This document shows positions 1 through 9,951 of a stretch of DNA of 19,779 bases, piece after piece. The stretch covers positions 1 through 19,779 of the forward strand of contig JNEM01009095.1 in NCBI GenBank assembly GCA_000697335.1. The letters are read 5' to 3'. A program made the position numbers and the translations under genes. This DNA is from Conidiobolus incongruus B7586. Taxonomy: Eukaryota > Entomophthoromycota > Entomophthoromycetes > Entomophthorales > Conidiobolaceae. How positions within the stretch are numbered: position 1 is the stretch's first letter; each line of letters begins with the position of its first letter. The notes beneath the pieces were generated by a model, which saw nothing but the letters and a program-made list of their open reading frames with translations, searched no databases and had not been told where the DNA came from.

Positions 1-580
1 AACTGTGGAAGCTAGATTAGTTCGTCCATTGGATGAAAATAACTTACCATTAGAACAAAGAATTATTAAAAATGCAGACGAAGCTGGAGAACTTCAAATC
101 AGAGGTCCTTCAGTATTTAAAGAGTACTTCAATCGACCAGAGGCTACGAAGGATACCTTTGAATCAGATGGTTGGTTCAAGACTGGTGATACCGCCAGTA
201 TTAATCCACAAACTGGACACTATAAAATTCTTGGTAGAACTTCAGTTGATATCATCAAAACTGGAGGATATAAAGTGTCAGCTTTAGAAATTGAGAAAAC
301 TTATCTAGAGTCTGATTTTGTTCGCGAAATTGCAGTATTGGGGGTTGAAGATCAGGAATGGGGCGAGAGAGTTGTTGCAATTGTTAGTTTAAAGAATCCT
401 AACACCCTATCCGACGTAGAATCACAGTTAAAAGAATGGGGTAAATAATACTTGGCCTCTTATAAAGTACCCAGTCGTCATATGATCCTCCGATAATATC
501 AAAAGATTCCCAAGTTTGCTATGGGAAAAATCTACAAAAAAATGAAAAAGCAATTTTTCAACCAGATTATAAATCATTAA
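1..580 (+). pseudogene. ACSF3-type acyl-CoA (malonyl-CoA) synthetase, 3' end, probably a pseudogene
   Basis: An open frame enters from the left edge and reads as the C-terminal part of an ANL-superfamily adenylating enzyme. Visible motifs are GWFKTGD (A7-type) and GRTSVDIIKTGGYKVSALE (A8-type hinge). The last one, with SVDIIK-GGYKVSALE, is typical of ACSF3, the ligase that makes malonyl-CoA or methylmalonyl-CoA, mitochondrial in animals. Homology continues in the same frame to the stop at 578-580, through LASYKVPSR and the PKFAMGKIYKK segment that carries the A10 lysine. Two TAA codons interrupt it, at 446-448 and 494-496. No GT-AG intron removes them without also deleting conserved sequence. 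The tail also has unlikely substitutions (F and Y where the family usually has N, and M for an acidic residue), which suggests relaxed constraint. Intact genes in the window use TAA as a true stop, so reassignment is unlikely. A sequencing error or stop read-through remains possible. The N-terminal part lies outside the window. Confidence 0.75.
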
Positions 581-1663
581 AATATTATACTTTTTTTAAG
601 ATTAACTTATAATCAAAGTTTGAATTAATTATGATTTAAATTTATATTAAAGTGTTTAATATAATACAATTAAATTATCAGTAAAATACTCTATTTCAAA
701 TTTGAAGATATAATTAATTACATACTGATTTATGATATTTTTTTTGGTTGCTAGATGTCAACAGGAATATTTAAATTAATTAGATCTTAATTTAGATCTT
801 TTGTATAATATCGAATTTATCATCATTAGATAACTCTATAATATTATATAATTTTAAATTACTCTATTTCTGTTGTGTAAACTGAATCAATCTAATATAT
901 TGTCAGAATAGATTAATATCACTGTTTTGCAAAAATAAACGAATTTTAATTTTATTAGTTAATTTCATTTGATATATTGGAGATAAAAATAATCGAAATT
1001 TATTGAATTTAAAATCATTGAGGTAAATTAATGAAGGAAACGTGTTGAAATCAGGAACAATAATTTTAAATACTGATGTAATTTCTACGATTATATCAAA
1101 TATACATTAAAAAACTCGAAAAATTTAAAATAATATGACTATAGAGATTGTTGCTATTTTCTATTGAATCTAAATAGAAACGTCCACTATATCCATTGAT
1201 ATAGTGTATTTTCCTTTTAATAAATATATCAACTTTTAATAATTTTCAAAATTCATTTACCATACATATTTCTGATTTTACTTTTATTCGTTTTTGATTT
1301 GATTCAATTGAATTAAAATGATTAAAATTTTATACACTTAAGAATTAAACAATTAAGTAGGAGTTAATGGTTTATTATAATTTAATTACTGGATACTTTT
1401 TAAATTGAAAAATATAAGCCACTATGTCATCCGTATATTTAATAATATTTAAATTATATATTATGATCATTTAAATGATTTGATTTGATAAGATTCTTTA
1501 TAGCATAATAGGTTTTATAAATTGTACTCTCTGCATTAAACCCATAATTCCTACTAATTAAGTTTAAAGATTAATTACAAAATAAAATCAAGTCCATGAT
1601 ATATTTAATAATATATTATTTGGTTAAATTATACTATATTAATATAAATATCGATATTAAAAA
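581..1663. other. AT-rich intergenic region upstream of PPCS
   Basis: About 1.1 kb of AT-rich DNA between the decayed synthetase tail and the PPCS start codon. No open frame with coding character, tRNA-like fold or protein homology was seen. It must hold the PPCS promoter, but no convincing TATA box at a suitable distance stands out in so AT-rich a background. A perfect hairpin at 1185-1206 is the only structured element noticed. Confidence 0.6.
1185..1206. repeat. Perfect 9-bp inverted repeat with 4-base loop
   Basis: The arms CACTATATC (1185-1193) and GATATAGTG (1198-1206) are exact reverse complements around the loop CATT. The arms are less purely A/T than their surroundings. The hairpin lies about 460 bases upstream of the PPCS start codon. 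Its function is unknown, and chance cannot be excluded. Confidence 0.45.
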
Positions 1664-2958
1664 ATGAATACTATTGATCCTGAAGAATATCTAGCTCAAT
1701 CAATCCCTCCTAGCAATTTAAAAGAAATCGAAGATAAAATCGATCACTTTATCCAAAAAGCTAAAAAATTAGACCATCCAGTAGTTTTAATTACTGTAAA
1801 TTGACGCTTTTCATATAATATTTAAATATAAACTAATATCCAAATACTTTAGAGCGGAGGTACGACTGTTCCCTTGGAATATCAAACAGTCCGCTATATT
1901 GACAACTTCTCTGCTGGTACAAGAGGTGCCACATCTGCTGAATATCCTTTTCATATTTATACTAAATAATCCATATTTACTTTTATTGGTCATAACCTTA
2001 ATTCAGATGTTTTACATATTTTTTAGATAACGGATATCATGTTATTTTTTTACACAGACAATTCAGTCTTCAACCTTTTAGTAGACACTATAGTCATACT
2101 ACCAACTGCTTTTTAGATTATTTGAGTTTTAAACAATGTGGAGATGAGAATATCATTCAAGGTAGCCTTATATTTGTATTTATAAATTAAATTATTTTGA
2201 TATATTATTTTAGTTAATTCTAATGTATCTAGTAAACTCGAAAGCATATTAAAGAAGTACCAAGAGGTGTTTATTTTGTATAAAATATTTGTTTATAAAA
2301 TTAATAGCTTTATAGGTCAAACAAAATCAAACCTTGCTTGAAATCCCATTTGTAACAGTATCCGATTACTTATTCATCCTCACAAAGGCCACTAAAATTC
2401 TGGATCAGCTTCAGCATATGGCATTGTTTTATTTAGCTGCCGCTGTATCTGATTTCTTTATCCCTAGTCATCAGATGGTATATTTATTTATTTTTATTCA
2501 ATAGACATATACTGATGACATTGAGAATAGGTTGAACATAAAATCCAATCAAGTGAGGGTGATTTGGTTATCAGTTTAGCAAAAGTGCCTAAATTTTTAA
2601 AACCAATTGTGAAGCAATGGGCTCCTAAGGCTTTCATTGTATCATTTAAAGTAAATTCCTATATATCTATCTCTTAAATTCAATTAATCTTAAATCACTT
2701 AATTAGCTCGAGACTGATCCGAATCTTCTTGTTCCCAAATGTCAGCAATCTATTGAACGTTATCAACATCAATTAGTAATTGGTAATCTTTTAACTACTA
2801 GAAAGCATCGCGTTTTATTTGTAACCCATGACGAAGTTGAAGAGATTAACTTAAGCGCTGAACAAGTGGATTCCAAGGCGGAAATTGAAAGCTTGTTCAT
2901 CCCTAAATTAGTCCAAATGCACCAAACTTATATTAAAAACTTCAAATCTAGTTTATAA
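1664..2958 (+). CDS. PPCS: Phosphopantothenate-cysteine ligase (phosphopantothenoylcysteine synthetase), 7 exons
   Basis: PPCS joins 4'-phosphopantothenate to cysteine, the second committed step of coenzyme A synthesis, normally in the cytosol. The inferred exons are 1664-1795, 1853-1941, 2016-2161, 2214-2266, 2316-2477, 2531-2650 and 2707-2958, giving 317 aa, close to the 311 aa of the human enzyme. Family motifs appear in order: SGGTTVPLE (residues 45-53), [16 protein letters not shown] (61-76), [10 protein letters not shown] (178-187), EHKIQSS (196-202), [15 protein letters not shown] across the exon 6/7 junction, and a [11 protein letters not shown] segment. Every exon joins in frame. Introns 1 and 3-6 are short GT-AG introns (1796-1852, 2162-2213, 2267-2315, 2478-2530, 2651-2706), some with weak donors such as GTAGCC and GTGTTT. 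Intron 2 is a U12-type AT-AC intron listed separately. The start ATG follows an A-rich stretch and is the only reasonable start before SGGT. The gene looks intact. It ends 83 bases from the stop of the convergent coiled-coil gene. Confidence 0.93.
1942..2015 (+). other. U12-type (minor spliceosome) AT-AC intron, PPCS intron 2
   Basis: No GT donor can join exon 2 to exon 3 of PPCS. The sequence at the end of exon 2 is GA|ATATCCTTTT, the textbook AT-AC U12 donor. At 1994-2002 lies AACCTTAAT, close to the U12 branch consensus TTCCTTAAC. Its branch A is 14-15 bases before the terminal AC at 2014-2015, within the short spacing typical of U12 introns. Removing 1942-2015 gives ...[12 protein letters not shown]..., which is the expected PPCS sequence. 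The Glu74 codon is split after its second base. The 74-base intron contains in-frame stops, so retention would truncate the enzyme. It implies that the organism has U11/U12/U4atac/U6atac machinery. Confidence 0.9.
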
Positions 2959-3041
2959 TAATAATAAAAATATACAATGATTTCATATTATATAGATGAT
3001 ATGATTTATTGTTTGATATTAAAATGTACATAATATTCGAT
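2959..3041. promoter_or_regulatory. Shared 3' intergenic region of two convergent genes, with possible polyadenylation signals
   Basis: Only 83 bases separate the two stop codons. AATAAA lies at 2963-2968 on the plus strand, right after the PPCS stop. Another lies at 3005-3010 on the minus strand, about 30 bases after the stop of the coiled-coil gene. Such hexamers are common by chance in AT-rich DNA. The spacing implies that the 3' UTRs are very short or overlap. Confidence 0.4.
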
Positions 3042-5519
3042 TTAAAAATTTAATTGCTCTGATCCAAATATTCTCCCGATAGTCAGCGATTGTTGGATTA
3101 AAAAGTCTATACTTTCATCGAGAGATGCTGAATCTAGCTGCAATTCACATAGTTTCTCAATTGATTCGAACAAAGTAGGAGATTGGTGTAGTAAGCTCCA
3201 GTTACACTTATCAATAAATATTTGATATACCTCATCATCGACGTTCGTGTCTGCCATAAATATACCAGCAATGGCGGACTCGATTACATTTAAAAACATG
3301 TTGAGATGAGGAGGATTAGATTCTGAATATGAGGCAACTTCAGGGTAAATATTTGCAATGGTTGACAAAATTTGCAATTGAAATGGGCAATCTACAAAAA
3401 GAGTCAAAACATCGTAAAAGAAAACACGACATCTGGCAATATCTTCAGTAATTCTACAAAGTGATACAAATATTCGACATAATGACGAAGTGTATGAGGC
3501 TGGCTGTTTCAAACTTTCGACGGGGTCAAGGATATGCTTGGGCAGTTGATCCATAATGTACTCAATCAGTTGATATTTCGGAAAATGAGTATTAAAAAGT
3601 ACAAGGCTAATAGTGATTCTATATTCTAAATCCTGCAAATCTGCGCTTAAAGGTACTCGATATACAGAATTTATCCAAACTTCATCGAGTGATTCGAAGA
3701 TAGTGTCCCCCATTTCTAATTGGCCAATAGATGACTGTTTGACTAGTTTTAAAATACTCATTAATATAGCACTAGTGTCTTGAACCATAGGCTCGCAATT
3801 TTTTACATAAAAAGAAGTGAGACCTTTGGTATATGGTAGTTTTTGTAAAAGTCGTTTCAGGTTAGTCTCGACTGTGAAACGAGGATAGTAGTTATGATAG
3901 GAATTGGATGTAGGTGGAACACTAACTGAGGAAGCAGACTGCGCTTGAGAAGCCTTTTGAGCCTTTGACTTCATTTGTTGAATGCGATCACCGACAGGGT
4001 CCTTAGATCGAATGAGTTTATTTTGATAAGTTTGAACTGATGGAGATATTTTGCTTGAGAATGACCTCTTAGAGACAGTAGAGTCTGTAGCTAATGTTGA
4101 TGGTTCTTCATCATTCTCATCATCGGAGAGAAGATCATCCATGATTGATTGAGTCAATGCTTGAAATTCAGATTGGCTTAACACATTCAAATTGTGCTTT
4201 GGGGTTTCATTTGTTATACAGTCTTCGTTAGATGGATATTTGTCGGTAGATATCTTCATTAAATTTTCGCCATCATTATCATTATTGTTTAAAACACTGT
4301 CTATATCATAGTTTGTCGCATTGAACTGAGACGATTGGTTAGATTTTTTAGCGATAGATTGAGAATTGAGAACTGGAGAATCGTGGGGAGTTATGGAAGT
4401 ATGAGTTGCAATATTGCTCTGAGCGGGAGTTTCTATAGACGCGGATGTAGTGGGTATGCTCGAGATTTCGCAAAAAGAGGGTGGTGCATTCAAAGAGGTC
4501 ATAGATGGACTCAAGGCCGACTGGTTTATAAAGGTCATCATTTGCTGGATTTTCTTTTTGGCAGATTTAAGTTTTTCGTTCTTTTGAGCTATCTTGGCAT
4601 TAGCATTAGCTAATTTGACTTTGAGATTCTTGGCCTTCAGTTTATATTTATTTTTGTCAGATTTTGTGATTAGCGTATTTTTATCAGCTGCAAAAGCTTT
4701 CGACACCATTTCCTCAAGCATAGAATAATCGGAATCAATATTTGCCAGCTTTTGTTGGAAGTTCTTCAATTCCTCATCTGCTTTCTGTAGTCTCGTTATC
4801 AACTCGGCGTTTTCTGCAGATAATCTCATATTTTCCAATTGGAGTTCGTTCTTTTGATTTTGAAGATCAGTTAGTTGTGCTGGATTCACCTGATTTGTGA
4901 CATTCTCTTTGATTTTGTTTTTAAGCTCATAGATTTCCGCCCCGAGGGAGTTTTTCTCATTTTTACTAAAATGGCAAGGTTAATATAATATGAAAGCTTT
5001 TTCATTTAAAAATAATAAATACAGCTTTGAATTCTCTTTCTGCAGCTTTTTGTTTTGGTCTTCGACTTCCCGATATAGGTCAAGTTGTTCCTTATATTCG
5101 GCGATTTTATGGTTCAATTGAGAAGTTAAGGTCTACAAAATAAGAGAGTTAATATAATTATAGATGATCGTAATAATAAATTATGTTTTACCTCAAAAGA
5201 TTTGTCTTTGGTTTTGAAATTATTAACTTCAGAAGCTAAATTAGTCATGGAAACTTGAGCTTGGACTAATTGAGCATCTTTTTCTTGTAGTTCGACCTGA
5301 AGACTTAAAATTTTACCATTTGACTCCTCATGTAACTTTTTAAATTTCTCCATTTCTAAATAAAATGAAATCATCTAGTTAGATTTCATTATTACATAGT
5401 TTTTTGAGGATAGTACCTTCTTTAGCAAACTTGACAAATTTAAAGCAACGGTTGATCTCAGTAACCGTTTCTTTAACTTTTTTAACTTTTTCGAGAACAA
5501 GCTCTTTATTGGTATCCAT
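3042..5519 (-). CDS. 766-aa coiled-coil protein with helical C-terminal domain (weak ICE1-like candidate), 4 exons
   Basis: The inferred exons are 5417-5519, 5192-5355, 5023-5132 and 3042-4965, joined in frame through three GT-AG introns of 57-61 bases with CTAAC or TTAAC branch sequences. The ATG at 5517-5519 begins MDTNKELVLEK. Residues 1 to about 270 form a long charged coiled coil rich in K, E, Q and L. Residues 270-488 are a disordered linker rich in S, T, N and Q, with an acidic patch (DDLLSDDENDEE). Residues 488-766 form a mainly helical domain without membrane segments. The part reading LCRIFVSLCRITEDIARCRV, followed by a QLQILSTIANIYPEV segment, resembles, from memory, the C-terminal domain of ICE1, a scaffold of the little elongation complex for Pol II snRNA transcription. 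The overall layout (coiled coil, disorder, helical C-terminus) also fits ICE1. This is a hypothesis; a golgin or cytoskeletal scaffold is the main alternative. The gene model itself is well supported. Confidence 0.8.
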
Positions 5520-5587
5520 TTTATATAATTATACACCAAATATATTAAACTCAATAGTACAAGTATTTGGTTAGGATAATATTAGTC

Positions 5588-5610
5588 GTTGATGAGGTCA
5601 ATTAGTCAAC
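5588..5610. repeat. Imperfect inverted repeat GTTGA...GTCAAC upstream of the coiled-coil gene
   Basis: GTTGA (5588-5592) and GTCAAC (5605-5610) face each other across 12 bases, about 70-90 bases upstream of the ATG at 5519. A similar arrangement recurs at 5713-5732. The pair could be binding sites for a dimeric regulator, but no known factor is recognised. Confidence 0.3.
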
Positions 5611-5712
5611 TTTGAAAAATATTAAGCCTAAATAATTATAGACAGTTTAAAAAGCTTAATAGCTTTTACTATTGGAATTATGTGTTCTATATTAAACAAT
5701 TAAAAGTATTTT

Positions 5713-5732
5713 GTTGACTATGACGCAGTCAA
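5713..5732. repeat. Inverted repeat TTGACT...AGTCAA upstream of the coiled-coil gene
   Basis: TTGACT (5714-5719) and AGTCAA (5727-5732) are perfect 6-bp arms around ATGACGC, in the G-richer part of the upstream region. The centre contains TGACG, a half-site-like sequence for bZIP factors. It shares the GTTGA...GTCAA pattern with 5588-5610. A regulatory role is speculative. Confidence 0.3.
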
Positions 5733-6374
5733 AAAATAAGATTAAGGAGAGTGAAGAGAGTTAGAATCGATAGTTAGAATTTGATAACTGAGACAAAATT
5801 AGATATTGAATCTTGATGCTAGCTGAAAAAATTGATGTTTGAAAGAATTCGAAATTTCGGCATTTGATTGGCTGTTGAATTGAACGAAGAAATATAATTG
5901 GATAACTAAAATTGGAGCTCACTTTTTAAAAAAGATTATATTAATTTATGATTAATTATAACAAAGTTTAAATTAATTTAAGTATTGAGTATAAAAAGTA
6001 TGGGACCTTTAAGTCATTAAAACAAAAGTGTATTACATTTTATAAATAAATAGCTCATCTTTACAAAAAATTGATAATATTATCATTGGATAATTACTGG
6101 ATATAATAATGACACTGCCTTTAATGTATTATATTCATTATATAAATTATAAAAATATTAAAGCGTTTAACAAAGTTTTTATACTATGCGTTTATTCAAT
6201 ATCTGTATTATAAAAAATATAGGAGATTAATATTATCTCAATTCATATCAAATGTAACATTGAAAAATACGAAATACTATATTTATAAATTACATCATTC
6301 ACTGTATTCTATTTAAAAACAAAATTGATCTTCTTAATATTAACATATATATATAATATCAGTTCAGTGATATA

Positions 6375-6399
6375 AATTGATGAGATAAATTCATCAATT
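6375..6399. repeat. 9-bp inverted repeat with 7-base loop
   Basis: AATTGATGA (6375-6383) and TCATCAATT (6391-6399) are exact reverse complements around GATAAAT. It lies in non-coding AT-rich DNA. A chance origin is plausible, and no function is assigned. Confidence 0.3.
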
Positions 6400-7342
6400 G
6401 AATAAAAATTAATATTGAACATATTGATCCCATCAATCGAATTTTTATATTACTCATTATATACTTTATCTAATACAGTGCATCAAATTCTTTGATATTT
6501 ATTCAACTTGAAAAAAAATGATCTGCTGATTCAAATATTGATGTTATTTAAAGCTGTCAAGGTATTTAATTTGAAAAATATTAACTTGCTTAATTAACAT
6601 AGGTATACTAAAAATTCAAAATATTTATCAAATACTATTATAATTAATATTTTTAATTATATAGCAGTATTTAAAAATTTCGAAATTTATTCATTCAAAA
6701 TGAACTTAAAATTCTGTTATAAGCTTTTAGTGCCATTTATAATAAATATCTCAATATGATATATTCAATGTATATTTTAATAATTTTAGTTTTAATTTGA
6801 TATTTAATGACAATTAATTATTTTAATTCAGTAAAATTTTTAGTTAATGTATTTCGGATAAATTAAGCAATTCCAATATTTAATGCAGATTTTAGAATTT
6901 TAATTGTATAAGTAATGACTTGATGTTTATTTATGTAATATGTTTGAATAATATTATTCATAAAAATTAAATCATATATATAAAGTCCTTGATTGGTAAA
7001 TATAACTCCAATTTTTTTCTTCTTAAAATGGCCATAAGTCTTATTTTCGGAAGCCACAATATTTAAGAATGAACTAAAGAATTCATGTAAAATATATTTA
7101 TTATTAGTAGCTTTATTGTATATTCACAATTAATATAATATTGTTTTGAAAATGAATATATCGGATTGCATTTATGTATATGTTTATAATACAAATTAAT
7201 ATGATAAGCCATTGATATATAGAGAGATATAGCGAAATTTATTTGAAAAAGGTACCAATTGATGGATAGTGAATAGATTAAATAATATACGTTAGAAAGA
7301 ATGAAAATGGACGGAAATAATAAATAAGCAACTTAAAGACAA

Positions 7343-8195
7343 CTAATTCCAGTTAGATTCAAGGTGCAAGTATTCTGATTTAAGACTGTTCAATTTATCA
7401 GCCATCTGTTGCATGTGTATAGTGATTGGGTGGTCTGGAGGCGTCGAAGGTCTGGAGTCTGATGAAGATGGAAGAATTTCACTGGAATTGACAGGTGTTA
7501 AGCGATCTTCGTATGAAGCTGTTTCAGAACCATTTTTTAATCTATTGTTTTCTTTTTTTCTGAAAAAGAATTAATATTGGCTTATAAATAAGTAAAGTTA
7601 TACTTACAGTTTTTTATTCTGCTTAGAAAGCTTGGCTATTTTTTTGAGATAGTATTCCTTTGATTTAGAATCTTTTTTGCGTTTCTTTAACTTTTGTTTG
7701 GCTTCTGTAAAATCACTCTATTAAACAAATTAAAAATTAAATAATATTCATATGAAACATATAATAAATACTTACTTCTAATAATGAATATTTAAATTTC
7801 AGCCTTTCTACTTCTGATTTGTAAGCTCGAATAGTTTTTAGTAAATTTTCAATGTAAAGATCTTTGTTAGAAATGATAGCTTGGCTGAGCGCTAAAAAAA
7901 TAAATCATCAGGAAGGATTGTTTAAAATTAAAATTAAGTAAAAATTACCTTGGTTAGCTTGTTCCGTCCCTGAGCGAATGGAGTTTGTTTGAAGGATGGG
8001 TTTGCTAGACATGTATGATGAAATAGAGAAAATAATAATATATGATACAAAAGAAGGAGATATTAAATATAAATTAAAGACAGGTGAACGATAAGCTTGA
8101 TAACTATATACAATATATGGATTTTCTCTAGATTGACTATCCTTTTTTTTATCAAAATTTGGAGGCTGATCTATTTTAAATTTGTGTTTTGGCAT
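7343..8195 (-). CDS. Small lysine-rich coiled-coil protein of unknown function, 4 exons
   Basis: Exons 7949-8195, 7776-7891, 7608-7717 and 7343-7559 join in frame through three GT-AG introns of 57, 58 and 48 bases, two with strong GTAAGT donors, giving 229 aa. The well-supported core starts at the internal Met at 8010-8012 (MSSKPILQTN, 168 aa). It continues as an amphipathic helix (NLLKTIRAYKSEVERLKFKY), then a strongly basic coiled coil (KLKKRKKDSKSKEYYLKKIA, then LSKQNKKLKKENNRLK). A Ser/Pro/Thr-rich linker follows (PSSSDSRPSTPPDHP), then a last short helix ending SEYLHLESNWN. The first 61 codons from 8195 are open but end in a hydrophobic stretch (VFNLYLISPSFVSYIIIFS) that looks like translated intron or leader. 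No GT-AG intron there keeps the frame, so 8012 may be the true start. The basic, leucine-rich helix recalls a bZIP but lacks the N-x7-R/K signature. Nuclear localisation would fit the lysine content; no family is recognised. Confidence 0.72.
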
Positions 8196-8734
8196 TTTAT
8201 TTTTATGGGATCGAAATGGGATTAATAAGTTTTGTCAATTTCAAGATGATCATTTTTGCATTACTGCAACGAGTAAGTTTGATTTTTGATATTGTATTGT
8301 AAATATTCTTTATATAAAATAAATTACATTAATCATCATTATTTTCGCTATATTTTGATATTATTCAGTTTATTTCAATAAATCAACCTAAAATTTAACG
8401 TATTAATATGCTCAACTCAACTCCCAATCGATACTCATAAATTGGTTTGATTAAATACACGCTCTAAGGAAACTACAAATAATACTCATGATATTATATA
8501 AAGTATTAGTTTGAATATTTTTAAATTGTCACTGAATAGTATATGATTGTTTTGATATTGATATAATATACTATAAAAATAGTTTATTCATTTATAATTT
8601 AATTTAAATTGACCATCAAAAATTTGGAATAGAGCAACATATTTAAATATTAAATATCATACCACAAAATAGATAATTAATGATTTCTTGAGATATAGTT
8701 TAATATTGTGTTAACTAATTTGAGGATTTAAAGC
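8196..8734. other. AT-rich intergenic region, nothing recognised
   Basis: About 540 bases between the small coiled-coil gene and the first decayed peptidase copy. The part nearest 8195 is the likely promoter of the coiled-coil gene; a short TGCA-TTAC-TGCA inverted motif at about 8257-8268 is the only pattern seen. No gene or RNA is evident. Confidence 0.5.
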
Positions 8735-9887
8735 TTGAAAATGTAAATTCCTTCAAAATGGTTTCAAGTCTAGAAATAGGATGTTCTTCTCTCTCAAATA
8801 TATAAGAATTTAGAGTTACATTATGCGATTTAGCTGAATCAGTAAAAATTTTCCACTAAATGGTATTGTTGTAATTAGTAGTTAAGGTATCTAGTATACT
8901 CTCAGGATAGGTGAAACTTACGCCTAGTTGGTTGGCGCATTTGACTAGATTTTTTTTAAACTCGGCTATATCAGTATTAAGGGAAAGTCTAAAATAAAAT
9001 ATGGTATTAACTGTATCAGTGATTACGCTTAAGGCTTGACCTACTTTGAGGAATGTGAGGTTTATGGTTGTCACTGCTCAATTATCGCTTAATGATCCAT
9101 TTTCATATTTCTTTTCTTCACTTCAAAATTTATTCCTTCTGATAGAATTCATTGGATTTATCATAAGCTAAGTTTTAAACAAATGTACTAGCATGACCTG
9201 TATCCCTTACAGCTGCTACATTCGCCAACCATCTGAATTTCTCGCCATAGAGTGCTCTATACTCATTTAATGGCAATATTGCTCCCTCATTCAAAGAGAA
9301 TCCAATTTTTATCTTCTTGAATTCATTTGATGCAACAAAGCACTTCATTTCATCAATACCACAAAGCTCCTCATCATGTGAGAAAAAGATATGGATAGTT
9401 CACAAAGGGCTAAAATTGGACTTCTTTAACGCTCTAAGAGTCTCAAGAAATGAATTCCCACTGGTTTGCAGTCCTGTGAACCTCTCCCAATGTTTATTTG
9501 CTTTCCTTCAGCATCTTTAAAAATTTCTCCCGAAAAGGGATCCCACTTCCAGTTGACCAAAGATACTGGTACAACATTAATGTGAGAATTGAGGATGACA
9601 GATGGGAAGCTGGGGTACTTTCTTTCCCAAATCATAATAACAAATGACTTATTTTTGACGCATTCTTATACTCGAGATGGGAAATTGAGTTCCTTAGCAT
9701 AGTTGACCAAGAACTTGGCAGATTTGGCGTAGTCTGGAGTAAGATGGACAGCCTTGAAACAAATATATTCTTGAAATTTAGAAATCAATATCTATCCAAT
9801 TGGACCATTTTATGCGTGATTTTGGATAGAGCTCGGGTCTGCAGCAGATAAACAGCAAATCAAAATGATGATAATAAAATATTTGAT
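8735..9887 (-). pseudogene. Decayed aminoacylase-1-like M20 peptidase, copy A
   Basis: The minus strand reads as a relative of the intact gene at 13310-14608, from a signal-peptide-like region (YFIIIILICCLSAADPSS) to just past the family's YLREKKIP position. Recognisable blocks are VHLTPDYAKSAKFLVNYAKEL, here interrupted by stops, then SVILNSHINVVPV, KWDPFSGEI, GRGSQDCKPVG, HDEELCGIDEMKCF, GFSLNEG and DTGHASTFV. At least six in-frame stops and at least one frameshift (around 9445-9455) break it. The initiation codon appears lost (ATC at 9885-9887). The active site is damaged: the metal-binding HTD motif reads HIN. A deletion removes the GGSDS segment, and the C-terminal end with the last His ligand (AHNH) is missing. 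A TATA box like that of the intact gene survives upstream. Protein similarity is clear but divergent, so this is an old duplicate. Confidence 0.9.
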
Positions 9888-9951
9888 TAAATTTGATTTC
9901 AGGTTGAATATGATTTATGAATTTATTGAATGATATTTACATAATGATTGT

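Larger units (their letters stand above)
5520..7342. other. Intergenic region, about 1.8 kb, no gene recognised
   Basis: Lies between two minus-strand genes: promoter side of the coiled-coil gene at the left, 3' flank of the small coiled-coil gene at the right. About 5700-5930 is noticeably less AT-rich and richer in G than the rest and may be the core upstream region of the coiled-coil gene. The remainder is low-complexity A/T sequence with many stops in all frames. Short open frames here (for example minus strand 6863-7057) have no coding character. Confidence 0.6.

Noticed and set aside
441-474. Possible GT-AG intron (GTAAAT...CCCAG) that would remove the first TAA of the ACSF3-like frame
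   Set aside because: It is only 34 bases long, and removing it would delete the conserved LASYKVPS segment. The second TAA at 494-496 would also remain.
446-496. Reassignment of TAA to a sense codon, as in some ciliates
   Set aside because: PPCS, both coiled-coil genes and the intact peptidase use normal stops (TAA or TAG) exactly where family length predicts, and they contain no internal TAA or TAG.
4335-4613. Plus-strand open frame of 92 codons inside the coiled-coil gene
   Set aside because: Antisense shadow of the serine-rich exon; the real minus-strand gene has better composition and splicing.
7908-8195. An intron from GTCTTT or GTATAT (about 8070-8110) to the TCTAG before 8009
   Set aside because: Every such splice leaves the wrong phase and hits an early stop, so the frame is kept continuous, with start uncertainty noted.
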